The notes below the pieces were generated by a model. The model searched no databases, was not told where the DNA came from, and saw only the letters and a list, made by a program, of their open reading frames with translations. From Cyathus striatus (lineage: Eukaryota > Basidiomycota > Agaricomycetes > Agaricales > Nidulariaceae), in contig JAOVFP010000010.1 in assembly GCA_025738555.1 (NCBI GenBank), positions 3,100,001 through 3,164,000 of the forward strand: a DNA stretch of 64,000 bases, written 5' to 3'. Below are positions 11,495 to 23,539 of this stretch, piece after piece. The position numbers and the translations under genes were made by a program. Each line of letters starts with the position of its first letter. Within the stretch, counting starts at the first letter, position 1.

Positions 11495-14309
11495 GTGTAT
11501 ATTATTTTAGTCATCTTATGTACTGGCAAGAAAAGCTCTGTTCAAAGACTTAAAGAAAACCAGCAAAATAAAGCTATTGGAAAACCAAAGAAATTTACAA
11601 AGTATATTCTTTATTCATATTCACATCTTTACTCATATTGTTCTTATTTTTCAGAGTTGAAAAAATCTTGGAAAATAGCAATATTTCAGTTGCTCCACCC
11701 CCTCATTACTGTAAGTATTCAGGAACTGGTCAAATTCAAGAGGAGGACATAGACCATGAGATTATTGAGACTACTCTCCAGAAGGCTACTGAAAAGCAGG
11801 GAAGATCTAGTTCTCCTGAGTTCCCTACTCTAAGTACTAGTAGCCACTCTTCAAAGATTAGTTAAAGGTCTATTTCCCATAGTTTTGCATCAAATAGCCA
11901 GTCCACTTCTAGCTAGTCTGTGTCCAGAACTTCTTCTAGGAATTTCACATCTATATCTGAGAGATCTGCAGAGAATAATATACTTCAGAATCCTGAGCAA
12001 TTTGAAAACTTGATAAGACAATACTCCATTCTAGACAATACATCTATTGACCTTTGAGGAGCATCAAAGATTATTGGTAGGCACAGTCATCAGAATGCAC
12101 TTGGAAACACCTTTAATATTGGAGACAATGATATAATAATGGTTGATACCACTGATGCACCTCCATCAACTGGAGTTATTAAAATTTATAATGATCTTTT
12201 TGCTTCTCTCCCAATCTTTTTATTCAGTAAAGTGGAGAACTTGTCAATGAGCCACATATTTCAACTGACCATCAGAGAGTCAGTTGAGAGTCAGTTGATA
12301 GTATCATAGAGTAAATTGATAGTAAGATGAGACTTAGCTGAGACTCAGGTGAGAGTCAGTTGATAGTCAGATTATAATTACATACAAAATAGAGTAATTG
12401 CTAGTCTCACCTTACTGTCACCTTACTATTAGCTTACTCTTATTCAATCTAGTATCAGATAGTAATCTGAGAGTTGATTGATACAATTTCACCTGACTAT
12501 CATCTGACTAACAATTAAATTTGTATGAGTTATTGGTGTAAAATAGACTCCATATAGATTCCACCTGAACACTATAGTTTCCCACAGTCATTACACATGT
12601 CACAATGTGTGACATGTATGACATGTTGAAAAAAGTGGACATTCTGAATGACACACTAGGACAAGTGTGCACAGTCATCACACTTACCTAGACTATAGTT
12701 TACTACAGTCCTCACACATGTCACACATTGTGATATGTGTGACTGTTGGAAAAGCGTGACATGTTCAAAAAAGCGTGATATATCAGAAAACAAGTGTGAC
12801 ATGTTGGAAAGTGTGACATGTGTGACATGCTGTCACAGTATCATAGCCATCACACTTATCACACTTTTCATGTATTGTCATGCTTGTCATGCTTGTTCCA
12901 GTATATCACATAGTGACTTGTGTGACACATCTATTCAATATGTCACACAAATCACGCTTTTCCAACATGTTATAAGTCACACTTTTCCCAGCATGTCACG
13001 CTTTTGAGAAAAGTGTGACTTGTGTGATACAACTCCATGTGTGACATGTTGGAAAGTGTTGGGAAAAGTGTGACATTGAAAAATGTTGGAAAAAGTGTGA
13101 CATGTGTGACAAGCGTGGGAAAAGTGTGGCAAGTGTGATGGTTATGATATGTGACAGTTTTCCAAACATGTCACATTTTTCCCACGCTTGTCACACATGT
13201 CACACTTTTCCAACATTTTTCAACATGTCACACATGAAGTTAGGTAAGAGTCAGGTAAGAATCCAAGCTAAGCCCAATACTAATTTCACTGACTCTAATG
13301 AGACTCAGTTGAGAGTCAAATGACAGTCAGATGAGAGTCTAACCTGACTTCTGAGACTTAGTTGAGAGTCAGATGAGAGTCAGTTGATAGTCAGTTGATA
13401 GTCAGTTGAGACATGTGTGGGAGTGACACATACAGGTAAAGTGGAGCTTCAAGTTCATCTATACAAACTTCTGAAATATATAGGAACAAAGTATAAGTCC
13501 ATTCAAGTATCTAATCCATATGTCTTTTTATAGAAAAACAATGAATGGTCCCCAACTGGCTAATATTCTGAGCTTTTAGAAGATAAAGACCAGGAAGTTC
13601 AATAGGAACTTGATGAGAATAAATCTACATTTTGTAAGATATTACTTGTAAGTTTATAATTAATTTCAAGCATAGAATGTTACTTAATCTTAGATTAGGA
13701 GGGTCTTGGAACAACATCAGCTGCAAATATTTCTAATGTTCCATCAGTATTTAGTGAAGAGGCTTCTACATCTTCAGCTTCTAAGTTAGGGGAATCTACT
13801 GAAGCTCAAAAGAGAATAATCAATTTTTTCAAAGTTCCTCTTGCACTATGTGATCATGGAGCTGTTAGTATTCGTCTTCAGTATGCTAAGTGGGTATTCA
13901 TTGAGAATATCATTAAAAAGTTCCCTACTATGATTAGTGCTGGAAAATGGCAAAATAAAATGCCTCCTATTAGTGTTATTGCAACCATTTTTACATCAGT
14001 TCCAGCCTATTATAGATGGAAGGCTCTATTTAGCAAGCTTCCTAAATATTCTAAAATGGAGCTTTGATTTGAAGGGAACCCAGATATCCCAGATTATGAA
14101 GTTTGGAAAGGAGAACCACAAACTCAGGAGGCATTGAAGATCATTTTAAAGAAGTTTGGTAAAGAGGATAAGAAGCTTGCTAAGGAAAAAGATGAGGATA
14201 GTTCTGCAGATGACAATTATAAGAGCAAAGATAAGGGAAAAGGAAAGGAAAGAGTGAAAGAGAAAAGGAAGGATGGAAAGAGGAAGAAGAACAGAGGGGA
14301 CAATAATTT
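11495..14309 (+). pseudogene. First part of KDZ cassette, copy B
   Basis: Homologous to the first part of copy A along its whole length. The pieces are an SR/SS-rich region (11640-12000), a YNDLFASLPIFLF block ending at 12234, then, after the inserted element, a KLLKYIGTKY .. SNPYVFL block (13436-13650). A GT-AG intron follows at about 13650-13696. The second exon has KWVFIENIIKKFPTM, VPAYYRWKALF and the basic tail (KSKDKGKGKERVKEK) up to 14309. Several stops lie in it (for example TAG in the FL*KNN and TG*YSELL stretches, TGA in MEL*FEG). It is decayed but supports the exon structure proposed for copy A. Function unknown. Confidence 0.6.
12235..13435. mobile_element. Non-coding TIR element E1, 1,201 bp, TSD GTAAAGTG
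   Basis: Exact 8-bp duplications GTAAAGTG lie at 12227-12234 and 13436-13443 inside the first cassette part of copy B, and copy A has no insert at that place. The left end is GAGAACTTGTCAATGAGCC. The right end is GGGAGTGACACATACAG, whose complement CTGTATGTGTCACTCCC matches the start of element E2 at 45511. The interior has no gene. It consists of GAGAGTCAGTTGATAGTCAG-like arrays at both flanks and TGTGACATGTTGGAAAA-like arrays in the middle, running in inverted orientation about a centre near 12.9-13.1 kb. Confidence 0.92.
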
Positions 14310-14712
14310 GTAAGAATTTTTCTCAATGCCCTTTCATATTTTCAGTTAGACTTTTTTTTCTATTATGATGCATGCATGCTTTCAACAAGTATGTAAAGTT
14401 GTACCATATTAAGTCTTACATTCTTTCAACAAGTTGTAAGACTTGTACAATATTTTTACTTCAGTAGTACCTATTTTTCATTTTTCTCAGTCTTACATTC
14501 TTTCAACAAGTATGTAAGACTTGTATAATATTTTTACTTCAACAGTATTATTTTCTTGTGTTTTTTTATATAGCTATTCATGCTTTCAACAAGTATGTCA
14601 AGTATGTATTATATGAACTTCAACAGTTTTACTTTTGTACTATAGTTTGAATTCATATTCTGTTTGCTTTGCCTAACCTGCAAGAATAATAAGCTAACTT
14701 GAAAAATTTCAG
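14310..14712 (+). other. Candidate 403-nt intron joining the two cassette parts (copy B)
   Basis: The donor GTAAGA overlaps the first part's stop codon, and the acceptor AATTTCAG lies just before the FWHYFIWLF segment. As in copy A, two codon bases precede the donor and one follows the acceptor. The stretch holds four CTTTCAACAAGTATGTAA-like repeats, each followed by a TACTTCAACAGTA-like motif. Intergenic DNA remains the alternative reading. Confidence 0.4.
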
Positions 14713-16050
14713 TTTCTGGCACTATTTTATTTGGCTTTTTATATTTTTTGGATTTATATCATGCATTCCTAAAGCATGGGCATCATCTACAGTTCAGGAT
14801 CCATTTCCTGAAATAACATTTGTAGATTTTTCTGAATTTATTACAAGCAACTTCTATGCAGATATTACACTAGCAATGGTACTCAAAGTGTTATTTACTT
14901 TAACAAATAACACAGACCTATTGAACCTTCATGGAAAACAAAAATTAGCCTATAGAAAATCTGCAACAAGTTGGATTACAGCTCTTACTAGAGTTCTAAA
15001 AAGAGATCTAGGTGGTAAAATTAATAATTTGTTTACCAAGATGAAGTTTCAAATGCTGAGGATATAACTGATGTACAGAGAATTAATGCATTGGGCTCAA
15101 AACTTGATTCATTTGCATGTGGCATTTGTAACTCATTTTATTATGCTGATCACAAAAGTATGAAGCATGCAAATGGTACACATATCAGAGGATTGTCAAA
15201 CTCAGCAAAATATTTAAAGCTTGGACAGCAAGTCTGGGCAGATAGATCTTACACCAATGCAGTTCTGCATGGAATTTATCATTTTCATGCATTTACAGCT
15301 GCATTCACAGAATTTTGGAATGAATCCTTTAGAGAGTCATCATTCAAGTTGTCTCGCAGACAAACTTGGCAGGCATTCATTTCTGAAAGTGTAAGACAGG
15401 TAGCTACATACAATAATAAATCACTTATAATAACATCAGGTGAACATCAGATTCAAGAATTAACTAGAAAAGCATTTGAAATACTTGGTCAAGAAGGTAT
15501 TATTGAATGTGCTAAAGATCATTCATGTAGTGAATGATCACATGAGTACAAAAGTACTGCAGACAGAATAACTGATGACACTCCTGCTGCAGTAATTGGA
15601 ATTGATGAAAATCAATCAGTTCCCATGCTACAGGGGGAAGATGCAGAACAAGCTATGAGAGAGGAAATAGAAGCTAGAGCAAGTGCTCAGCAACACATTA
15701 GTAGTACCACCAATGATATGGATATTGACAATGAGTCATCAAGTGATTCATCCAGTGATTCATCTAATAAAACAACCAATACTGATCAACCAACTCAGGC
15801 TGAAATAAAGCCAATAGTAAATATGGTTGTTATGGATGGCATAATTATGGGTCCAAGACATTGTGCATACCAGGATTGTGATGGTAATTTAGAAAATGAA
15901 AGAACTGGAGTATTTTGCATAATTCATCAAGCTATGCATGGTCATTTATGTCATATAAAATTATGTAACAACCCAAGAGAAAATAACTCAAAGACATGTG
16001 TTAATCATCAGTCACGATGGCGCCATCATTTAGTAAGATTTGGTAGACAA

Positions 16051-16541
16051 GAGCTCTTTACACTTAGCCATGTGTTCTGTATGGATCCACGCGGAATCCG
16101 TGTGGAATCCGTACTGAATTTTCGGAGTCCGTGCGGAATCTGCACAGATTTTTTTCATTTTGGCAGAGGTTTTTTTGGGTCTGTACAGATTCCGCACAGA
16201 TTCCGAAAATTCCGTATGGATTACACAGAATTCCTCGGAATTCCGCATTACAGACCTGAAAATTCTGTACAGATTCTGTACAGAATCTGTACAGAATTTT
16301 ATTATACTTATTTCCTTGCATGTGACACTCTGCATTAAGCATTACACTAGGTGTTGAGTGTGATACTAGGTGTTGAGTGTGACACTATACATTAAATGTG
16401 ACACTATAAATGTGACACTAGGTGTTGAGTGTGATACTATATATTAAATGTGACACTATAAGTGTAACACTAGGTGTTGAGTGTGATACTAGGTGTTGAG
16501 TGTGACACTATACATTAAATGTGACACTATAAGCGTGACAC
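16051..16541. mobile_element. Non-coding TIR element E10, left end intact, right end lost
   Basis: It begins GAGCTCTTTACACTTAGCC, the same end as element E3 (complement at 51081-51100), and the first 290 bp are nearly identical to E3 in reverse. It contains a CpG-rich array of GGAATCCGTGCGGAATC-like units, then GTGTGACACTAGGTGTTGA-like units, and stops at 16541 where copy-B coding sequence resumes (TCCAAGCTATG). No right terminus or target duplication is visible. Relative to copy A, 272 bp of host sequence (equivalent to 3894-4165) are absent, so insertion was accompanied or followed by a deletion. Confidence 0.8.
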
Positions 16542-17021
16542 TCCAAGCTATGTCTGTATTGACAAAGCATGTGTAGTGCTGAAAAATGCTGTGCTAAATG
16601 GTGCATGGAGGATCTGGAGTTTAACAACAAGATTTATTGTTGATTCTTATCACTACATTAATCACAGAACAACTGATTATACTTGTTGTAAATGGTGCAA
16701 TCCAGCACCATTAAATGGATCTGCACCCAACTTGGTTGTAGTAAAAAATGATATACATGGAAGACCACATTATAAAAGAGCATTTAATACCCAAGTAAGT
16801 AATAAACTAACATGTATATAGAACTTCATCTAAAGTTTTGATACAGGCTTGTGAGCAGCTAAATGCTTGGCTTGGAGGATTTCAAAGCATTCTTAATAGA
16901 ATGACTGTTGTAAACTTCAACTGGACCATACATGCACTTCTATTCATTCATACCCAAAAAGTTATTAAAAAGCAGCTTGAAAGAGACAATAATACTAAAG
17001 ATGATAAAGATATGAGAGATG

Positions 17022-17359
17022 TGTTAGATATTCTGGGTTGCACAGCTTCTTTGACAGCTGTCACTTGTCACCTGTCATACTTGACAGTTCTGTGATTGAC
17101 AGATACTTGATTGACAGATATGTGATTGACAGATTGACAGCTGTCAGTTACCTTAGTTACAGGACTTTGGTTGGACTTTGGTAGACTTACTCAGTATATA
17201 AACACTCTGTAACTTGGTAGTTGTTAACAAGTTTCCTCCCCATCTTGTGTTTGTGTCAGTGTTTGTGTCTGAGTTCTTGCACCTTTACCACCCTCTCTTT
17301 GCTCCATTATCTCACCCTATTCTCTCATTCACTCCTCTCTATTCTTGTTACTTCTCACA
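17022..17359 (+). repeat. Solo LTR, 338 bp, TSD AGATG
   Basis: The segment starts TGTTAGATATTCTGGG and ends TTACTTCTCACA, and is flanked by AGATG at 17017-17021 and 17360-17364. Copy A lacks it. It contains palindromic GACAGCTGTC near both ends of its first half and a TATA-like CAGTATATAAACACTC. The same sequence occurs at 36505-36831, 43355-44001 and 43609-43929. TG..CA ends, a 5-bp duplication and no coding interior indicate solo LTRs of an LTR retrotransposon not otherwise present here. Confidence 0.9.
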
Positions 17360-17486
17360 AGATGAGGAATCAGAAGATTCTGAAGAAGAAGAGGAGGAGG
17401 AGGAGGAGGAAGAGGAAGCAGCAGATGAATTTGACAGAGAAGAGGAAGAAGGGATAGCAGATTATGGATTAGATAATGATATGTAG

Positions 17487-18103
17487 GTTGTTTACTGTAG
17501 TTTTGATTTTATATAAATAGTGTTTTTGTTGTATTCAATTGTTATGTTATAGGGTCACTTCAGAACTTCCCTGTCTCCAAAGATAAATAAACTTGTACTT
17601 AATATATATGTCATTCTCTGTATATTTGTGGTTTACATATTTAAGGAGTGAGTACAGTGAGAATACAGTGAGAGTACAGTGAGAATATAGTGAGAGTACA
17701 GTGATATATGGTGGTGCATAGTGTTAGGCAGTGAGATTACAGTGGGAGTACAGTGAGAGTACAGTGAGAATATAGTGAGAATATAGTGAGAGTACAGTGA
17801 TACATGGTGGTGCATAGTGAGAGTATAGTGAGAGTACAGTGAGAGTACAGTGAGAGTACAGTGAGAGTACAGTGAGAGTACAGTAATACACAGTGATACA
17901 TGGTGATAAGATACTGAGAGCATAAAGTTGGGCTTAACTGAGAGTCCAGTGAGAGTCTCATCACAGTCTCGATAATATAGTGAGAGTCCAGTGAGAGTAT
18001 CACTGTACTATCGAGACTGTGGTGAGACTCCAGTGAGACTCTCGAGAGTTTAGTGAGAGTTCAGTGAGAGTCCAATGAGAATGTGGGAGAGTGCAATATA
18101 CTG
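17487..18103 (+). repeat. Subterminal GTGAGAGTACA array and right terminus of copy B
   Basis: After AT-rich flank, units AGTGAGAGTACAGTGAGAATA run from about 17650 to 17890, and a variant GTGAGAGTCCAGTGAGAGT runs to 18080. The terminus GTGGGAGAGTGCAATATACTG closes the element. No gene is present. The orientation of the units matches copy A. Confidence 0.8.
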
Positions 18104-20580
18104 GCAATATAGTACACCTCTGACTCTGTTGTCAAAAGAGTGTACTTATCAATCATTAATAATACTGCTTTGGCAGCTACTTTAAGAAGTGATCAGATAT
18201 TATTTTTCTTATCTTCCAATAGACCTGTAAGGGAATATTGAATATCAAAGAAAATAGGTAAAACATCTATTATTAATGGAACTTCTTTCTGAGAAAAAAG
18301 ATCAGTTGCATCCTTAAAAATCTAAATAAAAATAAGTAAGCATTAAGTATATAAAAGAAAAAAAAGTATACTTCAAGTGCATCAATTAAATCTTTAACAA
18401 TACCCCACTGAGTAGGTGTAAGCTGATACTCAGTGAGATCATTGTCAGTTGCTGCAGTAATCTGCTCCACTTCTTTCCAGAAATACATGTAAGAGACTAA
18501 GCATTGAAAGTCAGAGCAACTTGTCAAACTCTTCATGTAGTGTAGGAGAATCATTGATACGACGTGCAAGTCCCAAAACCTCGAAATTAATAAATATATA
18601 TATTCAAATTTAATTATTCCACTCACCTTTGGCATTACAAGCAAAGCTTCCTTTCTCTCTCTCTCTGGAACAATAATGTTCTCTCCTTGCATGAAATGAA
18701 TTGCTTTATCATGTAGTGAGGTAACAACTACATGGTTATAAATACCATGTCCATCGTCATCTTCCATTGATGTATCATCAATCTCAAGTTCATGATCCAG
18801 AACTTCATTAGTGTCAATGTCTTCATGCTCAATAACCAATATATCATTTGATACATTAGTTTTCTTATTTGGTGAGCGCTTGGCAAAAAAGAAGGACATG
18901 AAAGCTTAAAATATAAATTAGTAAAAGCCAAATATAAATAAAGTATTTACTTTGGCAACAAGATTTAGAATATGTGCAGTGCACCGAACTCTTACTGATG
19001 GGCTACAGAATGTGGGAATAAATCTTGGTAAAATCTCTACAAGTTTATTGCAGTTGCTAACATTGTCCATACCAACAGAAAGAAGCTTACAAAATATTAG
19101 ATTAATAATAGTAACTATAAAATTAAACTTACAAGATGAGCAATGTCATATCGTTTCAAACATGCAGCAAGTTTCTTCACCAGGTATTTTCCAGTATGTT
19201 TTTCCTTTAATCTAAATTTTAACTGTTAAAATTAATTCCAAAACTCAAAGAATACAAATTTACCGAATAAAATCAAGTATTGCCCGATGAATATCTCCAT
19301 TTTCATACCAAACAATAACAAGTCCAAGGAATGAAGCAGTAATTGGAGCAGTCCACCCATCAAGAACAACATGAAATGAAGAATTGAGTTTCTAATATAA
19401 TATATAAAGTAAGTTGACATAGAAAGAAGTGCACATTAAAATAAATACACACCTGGAAATATTCCTGAACATGTAATGACAGCAGTTGAAAAAAACTAAT
19501 AGTGTCTCACTGAATGGTAGTATGAGATGGAAGCTGTGTTCCAGGGCGTAGCATTTCCACTTGCATTTGAAAGAACTTGTTATTTACCATATTAAATGGT
19601 TGCATGCTATCAACACACTGAAGTGCTAGAAGTATTCGGTAATTCATTGGAGAGTAGGGAATTGTTGGCTCGGATGATTTAGCAGATGCTTCCTTGATTC
19701 ATTTATCACATTCCTTCATACTGGAACGTAAATTTCCAGTGCCAACAGCAGTATTCATATGTCAGCATTTTTTTTATGTATGATTGGTGGGATTGACTTT
19801 ACAGTCAAAGAGGAATACTATCCTTGTTCGCTGTCCATTTTCAATGACACACTCCAGTGATATATTGTAGTGTTTATATGCTGGCAATATCAGTTTTGAA
19901 AATATTCCTTCTGCATTTATATTAAGTTCTACAATATATACATATAAAATATGTTAAAGTGCACCTATTATCTCCTCATCATCCATATCCCACACCTCTA
20001 TATCCAACATATCTTTTATGGATGCACTAGCAGCACATTGTTTCTGTTTTACAGGAGACAGCATCACTGAATAGAATGGTGGAATATATCCAGTTTCACT
20101 GTCTGATGCATCTGGTGTGTGTGGTTGTGGAAGTTGTGTAGGAGATGGATTGTGAGACCTCTAAGGAGTGATAGGCCTGCTTGGTAATGATGTACTGTGA
20201 TTGCTGGCTGCTGGGGTAGATGCTTTGGATCCTCTTGAGGCACCTCTGCCTCGTGTTCCATGCCTTGGCCCTCTTGGTGGCATTATAGGAGAGTAAAATG
20301 AATTTATTTAACAATATAAGGGATGGGATGAATGATATTCAACTATTTACAGTGGGGGAGGGGGCTAGAAGGGGAAGGGACTACTCTATTTCGACAGCAC
20401 AGGCATTATCGAGGCGATTCTGAATGAATTTAAGTCGGAGCTTCAATAAATTTCCAAATATAGACAGATAGGCCAGATTATCCGAATATCTGTGGGAAAT
20501 TATCCATATCTGATCTGAAGGGACCAAATACAGATAATATCCGCAGATATTCAGATACCAGCTATCTGTGACCAGCCCTA
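18104..20580 (-). mobile_element. hAT copy 2, cut by KDZ copy B
   Basis: The right terminus reads TAGGGCTGGTCACAG on the minus strand (ends at 20580) and is followed by CATCATCC. Subterminal GATATTCAGATA / ATCCGAATATC motifs are typical of hAT ends. The coding region starts at an ATG complementary to 20281-20283 (MPPRGPRHGTRGRG), has SVMLSPVKQKQC and IEVWDMDDEEIIG at about 20070-19970, and later pieces to about 18120. An exon at 18900-18640 carries FFFAKRSPNKK and an acidic stretch, and another has LTPTQWGIVKDLIDALE. At least one stop lies early in the gene (after SRPITP). The 3' part is missing where copy B begins, and the remainder was not found left of copy B. Confidence 0.75.
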
Positions 20581-20588
20581 CATCATCC

Positions 20589-20945
20589 ACAATATTTTGT
20601 TCTGCTCTTGTTAACTGAACTGGTGAGCCAGCTCTAGCATCTTCAGTAATGCACTGTGTTGCAGATTTACTGAAAAAGAAATATAAATGATTAAAGTGCG
20701 ATTTTATAAGTGAATTATTACATACTGTCCTCTTCCCTTCTCTTCTTAGCATTGTTCCCCTTAGATTCTTCATCTACAGTACTGTCCTTTTTACCCTTCT
20801 TTTTAGCAGGCTGAGTAGTAGCTTCAGTGGAGGAGACAGCATGCTTGCAAGCATTTGAAGGTTCTAGTGAATTGTCAGTATTGCCACTGATTGTAGTGGC
20901 ATTAATACTGGTAGATTTGTTCCTAGTAGATCTGCAAGGGGGCAT
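20589..20945 (-). pseudogene. N-terminal fragment of KDZ cassette first part (fragment F)
   Basis: The reading starts MPPCRSTRNKSTSINAT (ATG complementary to 20943-20945) and runs through a Ser/Thr-rich region and KKKGKKDSTVDEE. An intron follows, then SKSATQCITEDARAG and TRAEQNIVDD up to the hAT-2 insertion. Composition and layout match the N-terminus of fragment E (60335, MSSQNSKKSSNTS) and the basic stretch KKGKQGKK of copy C. It is the start of a minus-strand KDZ element whose right end is probably 22521. Confidence 0.5.
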
Positions 20946-22110
20946 GGCATGTTGATGTAAGCTCTGATATGTTCTGATGTGAGTGGATGTGGGTGAATGA
21001 GTGGTGATGATAGTGGTAAGGGAGAGAAAGAGGGATGAGGCATGTGAAGATCTAAAGGCAACAGAATGTTCACACCATTTATTTTTATTCCTGTGTACAT
21101 GACATCATGATTTGACAGCTAATCTATAAATAGTATAAGAATGGCATGAGTGATGACAATGTTGATTGATTAAGCAAATGAAGTGTGAGAGGAAAATGTT
21201 GATTGATTAAGCAAATGAAGTGTGAGAGGAAAATGTAAGCAATCATAATGTTGATGAGCACAAAAATAAAATGTAGGCAATTCAATATGAAATTGCTTAC
21301 ACATACAAACTTCGATAGCAAGCAATCATACATAAATATAAATGAGCTCTCAGAGAAGTCTGTTGTCAACAACAGGAATCTCACTGTAACACATCTGAAT
21401 GAATATCATAATTTTATGTATTATCTTTGTATCTGGAATCTCACTGTAGCACTTCTCTGAACAAATATTGTAACTATATGTATTGTCTTTGTATATATAT
21501 GATACATATTTCTATATAAGTACACTAATCTACAATATACTGAATGGTGGGCAACAATGGGTAGAGGGGGGGGGGGGCAAACAGGTGCAACAACATGCAT
21601 ATGCAGGCAGTAGTGTGCGTCAAGGGGGAGGGCATTGAAGGGGGGCAACAATGGAATCTGTTGCTGTTCCCTTCCCTCCTCTTGCTGTCCCCATCCCTCA
21701 CTGTTCCCATACCTTGCTGTCCCTCTCCATCCCTCATTATCCCTCTCCATTCTTTGCTATGGCAGTGAGATGGCAACACCATCACTGCACTCCCTCCCCT
21801 TCCCTCTCCTTCTCTCCCCTTCCCTTGCTGTCCCCTCCCCTCCCTTCAATTCACTTCCTTTGCTATCCTCTCCCTTTGCTATCCTCTCCCTTCACTATTC
21901 TGATTGAAGTAATGAGCAAGGGTAAAGAGCAGAAGAGAAGACCTGAGTAGTGGGCATGGAGGGTGATGACGGTGAGGGTGGAGGGTGACAATAGTGAGAA
22001 AAGCTGTATTGATGGTGAGAAGCACAGTGGTAACATGTCACCAGCACCAGTTACCAGTCACTAACAGCCAGTGACAGTAATGACATGTGACATAGTCACT
22101 GGTTATGTCT
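20946..22110. other. Upstream region of fragment F, no recognisable gene
   Basis: AT-rich DNA with a direct repeat of about 45 bp containing GTTGATTGATTAAGCAAATGAAG (near 21160 and 21205). At about 21560-21950 there is a pyrimidine-rich stretch with a run of G at 21567-21578 and TCCCTCTCCATCCCT-like units. Frames across it are low complexity. By position it corresponds to the G-rich minisatellite upstream of the first part in copy C. Confidence 0.4.
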
Positions 22111-22113
22111 AAA

Positions 22114-22200
22114 GGCTGTATTGGCTCAGCTGGTTTAGCATGTCATATGTGTGCTGACAAAGCAATTGGAGGCTAAGGGTTCAACTCATACTATGGTATG
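22114..22200 (+). other. tRNA-like sequence (RNA polymerase III box A/B), not an intact tRNA
   Basis: TGGCTCAGCTGG (22122-22133) fits the box A consensus, and GGTTCAACTCA (22178-22188) fits box B with the usual spacing. The expected acceptor stem does not pair, so this is not a functional tRNA gene. It is either a tRNA pseudogene or the head of a tRNA-derived SINE. It lies between the fragment F coding start and the right KDZ terminus. A similar unit occupies the equivalent position in copy C (58473-58556). Confidence 0.5.
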
Positions 22201-22238
22201 TTATTTTACTAAGTACATATGATAATTACAGATAAGAT

Positions 22239-22521
22239 CAGAGGTCTGTACAGATTCCGTGTAAGTCTTTGTTATGGAATTCTGTGTATTCCATAAGGAA
22301 TCCATGCAGAATAATTACTAATTTAAAGTAAAGTCCCAGCCAATTTACTAATTACAGAATTTGCATGGATTCTGTACAGAACACATGACTCAGTGTAAAG
22401 AGCTCTGAGAGTATAGAGTTGGGCTTAACTCAGAGTCCAGTGAGAGTATCACTGTACTATCAAGACTGTGATGAGAGTTCAGTGAGAGTCTAATGAAAAT
22501 GTGGGAAAGTGCAATATACTG
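22239..22521. repeat. Right-end remnants of two TIR elements
   Basis: At 22239-22404 there is a decayed copy of the GTACAGATTCCGTG array ending CAGTGTAAAGAGCTC, the terminus of elements E3 and E10. It is followed directly by GAGAGTCCAGTGAGAGT units and the terminus GTGGGAAAGTGCAATATACTG (ending 22521). That second part is the same as the last 180 bp of copy B and likely marks the right end of fragment F. The next 8 bp are CTCTTCTC; no partner was found. Confidence 0.6.
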
Positions 22522-23530
22522 CTCTTCTCCATCCTCCACTCCATCCTCTCTCTCTCTGGACCCCTCTCCTCTCTGTGTGTGGAAAGAAATGACACTGCTG
22601 GCAAGAGTGGCATTGATACTATATCACCCAGCCTCCCCTCTCTGCTTTGTGAAAGTGATAGACAATGGTGCTAAGTTATATTCCCCCAGTCCCCTCCTCC
22701 CTGCTTCATGGAGGTAACAATGCCATTGGCAAGAATGACATTGTAACCCAGCTCCCCCTTCTCCCTAGTCACCTGGCCCCTTCCCCTCTGTATCATAACA
22801 ATGACAATGATGCCATGTCACCCATCCACCTCTACCTTCCTCCCTCCTATGTCATATCAGTGATAGTGCCATGTCATCTCTCAACTTCTCATCTTACTTG
22901 TGCATATCATCCAAGCCTCTCCAACCAACAACAACAAAGATACCTAGCACCCACATTGTAGAGGGAGTAGTTGGTACACTAACTCAGTACTATACTTATG
23001 AATTGATTTACTTCATTTCTTTTATATTTTATTCTTAATTACCTACTTATATGTACTTCAACTTCCTATCTACTTATTTCTACCTTCTTACCTTGATCCT
23101 ATGATGCACTGTGCAAACAGTGCATTCAGATTTTTGTGTTTTTGTTCTCTGGTGTGGACTTAGAGACATGGTATGGCTTTGCCAAATATTGGGAAGCTGT
23201 TGTCAAGCAATACATGACATGTATATGCACTGTCTTGTCTTGCTTATACTACAATGTGTTCTGCTTACTGCATCATCAAACATACTGGTACCAATGCCAG
23301 TCTCACTCATAGTTAACTCCCACCAATCATTCTTCAATATTGTTCTAATGAAGTCAAACACATTAATTATACTGAAGAACTGCAAAGTAATAAGATAAAA
23401 GAAATCTGTACATTGTGTTATTTACTGTGTGTTTACCCCCACAATATACACCATCACATGATTTTATCAGAGCCCTCAACATAGGCATGTTTCAACTATC
23501 TCAGAATAAGTAAAAACAAAGATTAATGAA
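22522..23530. other. Pyrimidine-rich degenerate repeats, then unassigned AT-rich DNA
   Basis: From about 22525 to 22960, units of roughly 60 bp recur with the pattern CCCCTCTCC..TGCTTCATGG..AACAATGCCATTGGCAAGAATGAC. From 22970 to 23530 nothing recognisable is seen apart from short unsupported frames. Confidence 0.4.
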
Positions 23531-23539
23531 TAACAATGA

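Larger units (their letters stand above)
14713..17486 (+). pseudogene. CxC5-CxC6 KDZ-associated transposase-like protein, copy B
   Basis: The same architecture as copy A: hydrophobic segment FWHYFIWLFIFFGF, CxC5 region, acidic linker, CxC6 (GPRHCAYQDCDGN .. GVFCIIHQ .. HLCHIKLCNNP; about 15850-16010). The C-terminal VDSYHYINHRTTDYTC, WCNPAP and ACEQLNAWL region and a Glu-rich tail end at 17486. Compared with copy A, about 200 bp of CxC5 are missing after GSKLDSFA. About 270 bp around the CVETLCAPCG strand are replaced by element E10, and a solo LTR sits in the tail. It retains HQSRWRHHLVRFG where copy A has two stops. A GT-AG intron lies at about 16795-16846. It cannot encode a functional protein. 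Confidence 0.8.
11442..18103 (+). mobile_element. KDZ-type transposon copy B with nested insertions
   Basis: The cassette has the same order as copy A and aligns with it from about 11480 to the right end GAGTGCAATATACTG at 18103. It is interrupted by a 1,201-bp TIR element (12235-13435), a 491-bp TIR element (16051-16541) and a 338-bp solo LTR (17022-17359). The bases after the right end are GCAATATA, lying in hAT copy 2. The left end motif was not found near 11.4 kb, so the left side is probably lost and the start given here is approximate. Confidence 0.7.

Noticed and set aside
22114..22200. Functional tRNA gene (also 58473-58556)
   Set aside because: Box A and B are present, but the acceptor stem does not pair and no clean anticodon arm could be drawn.
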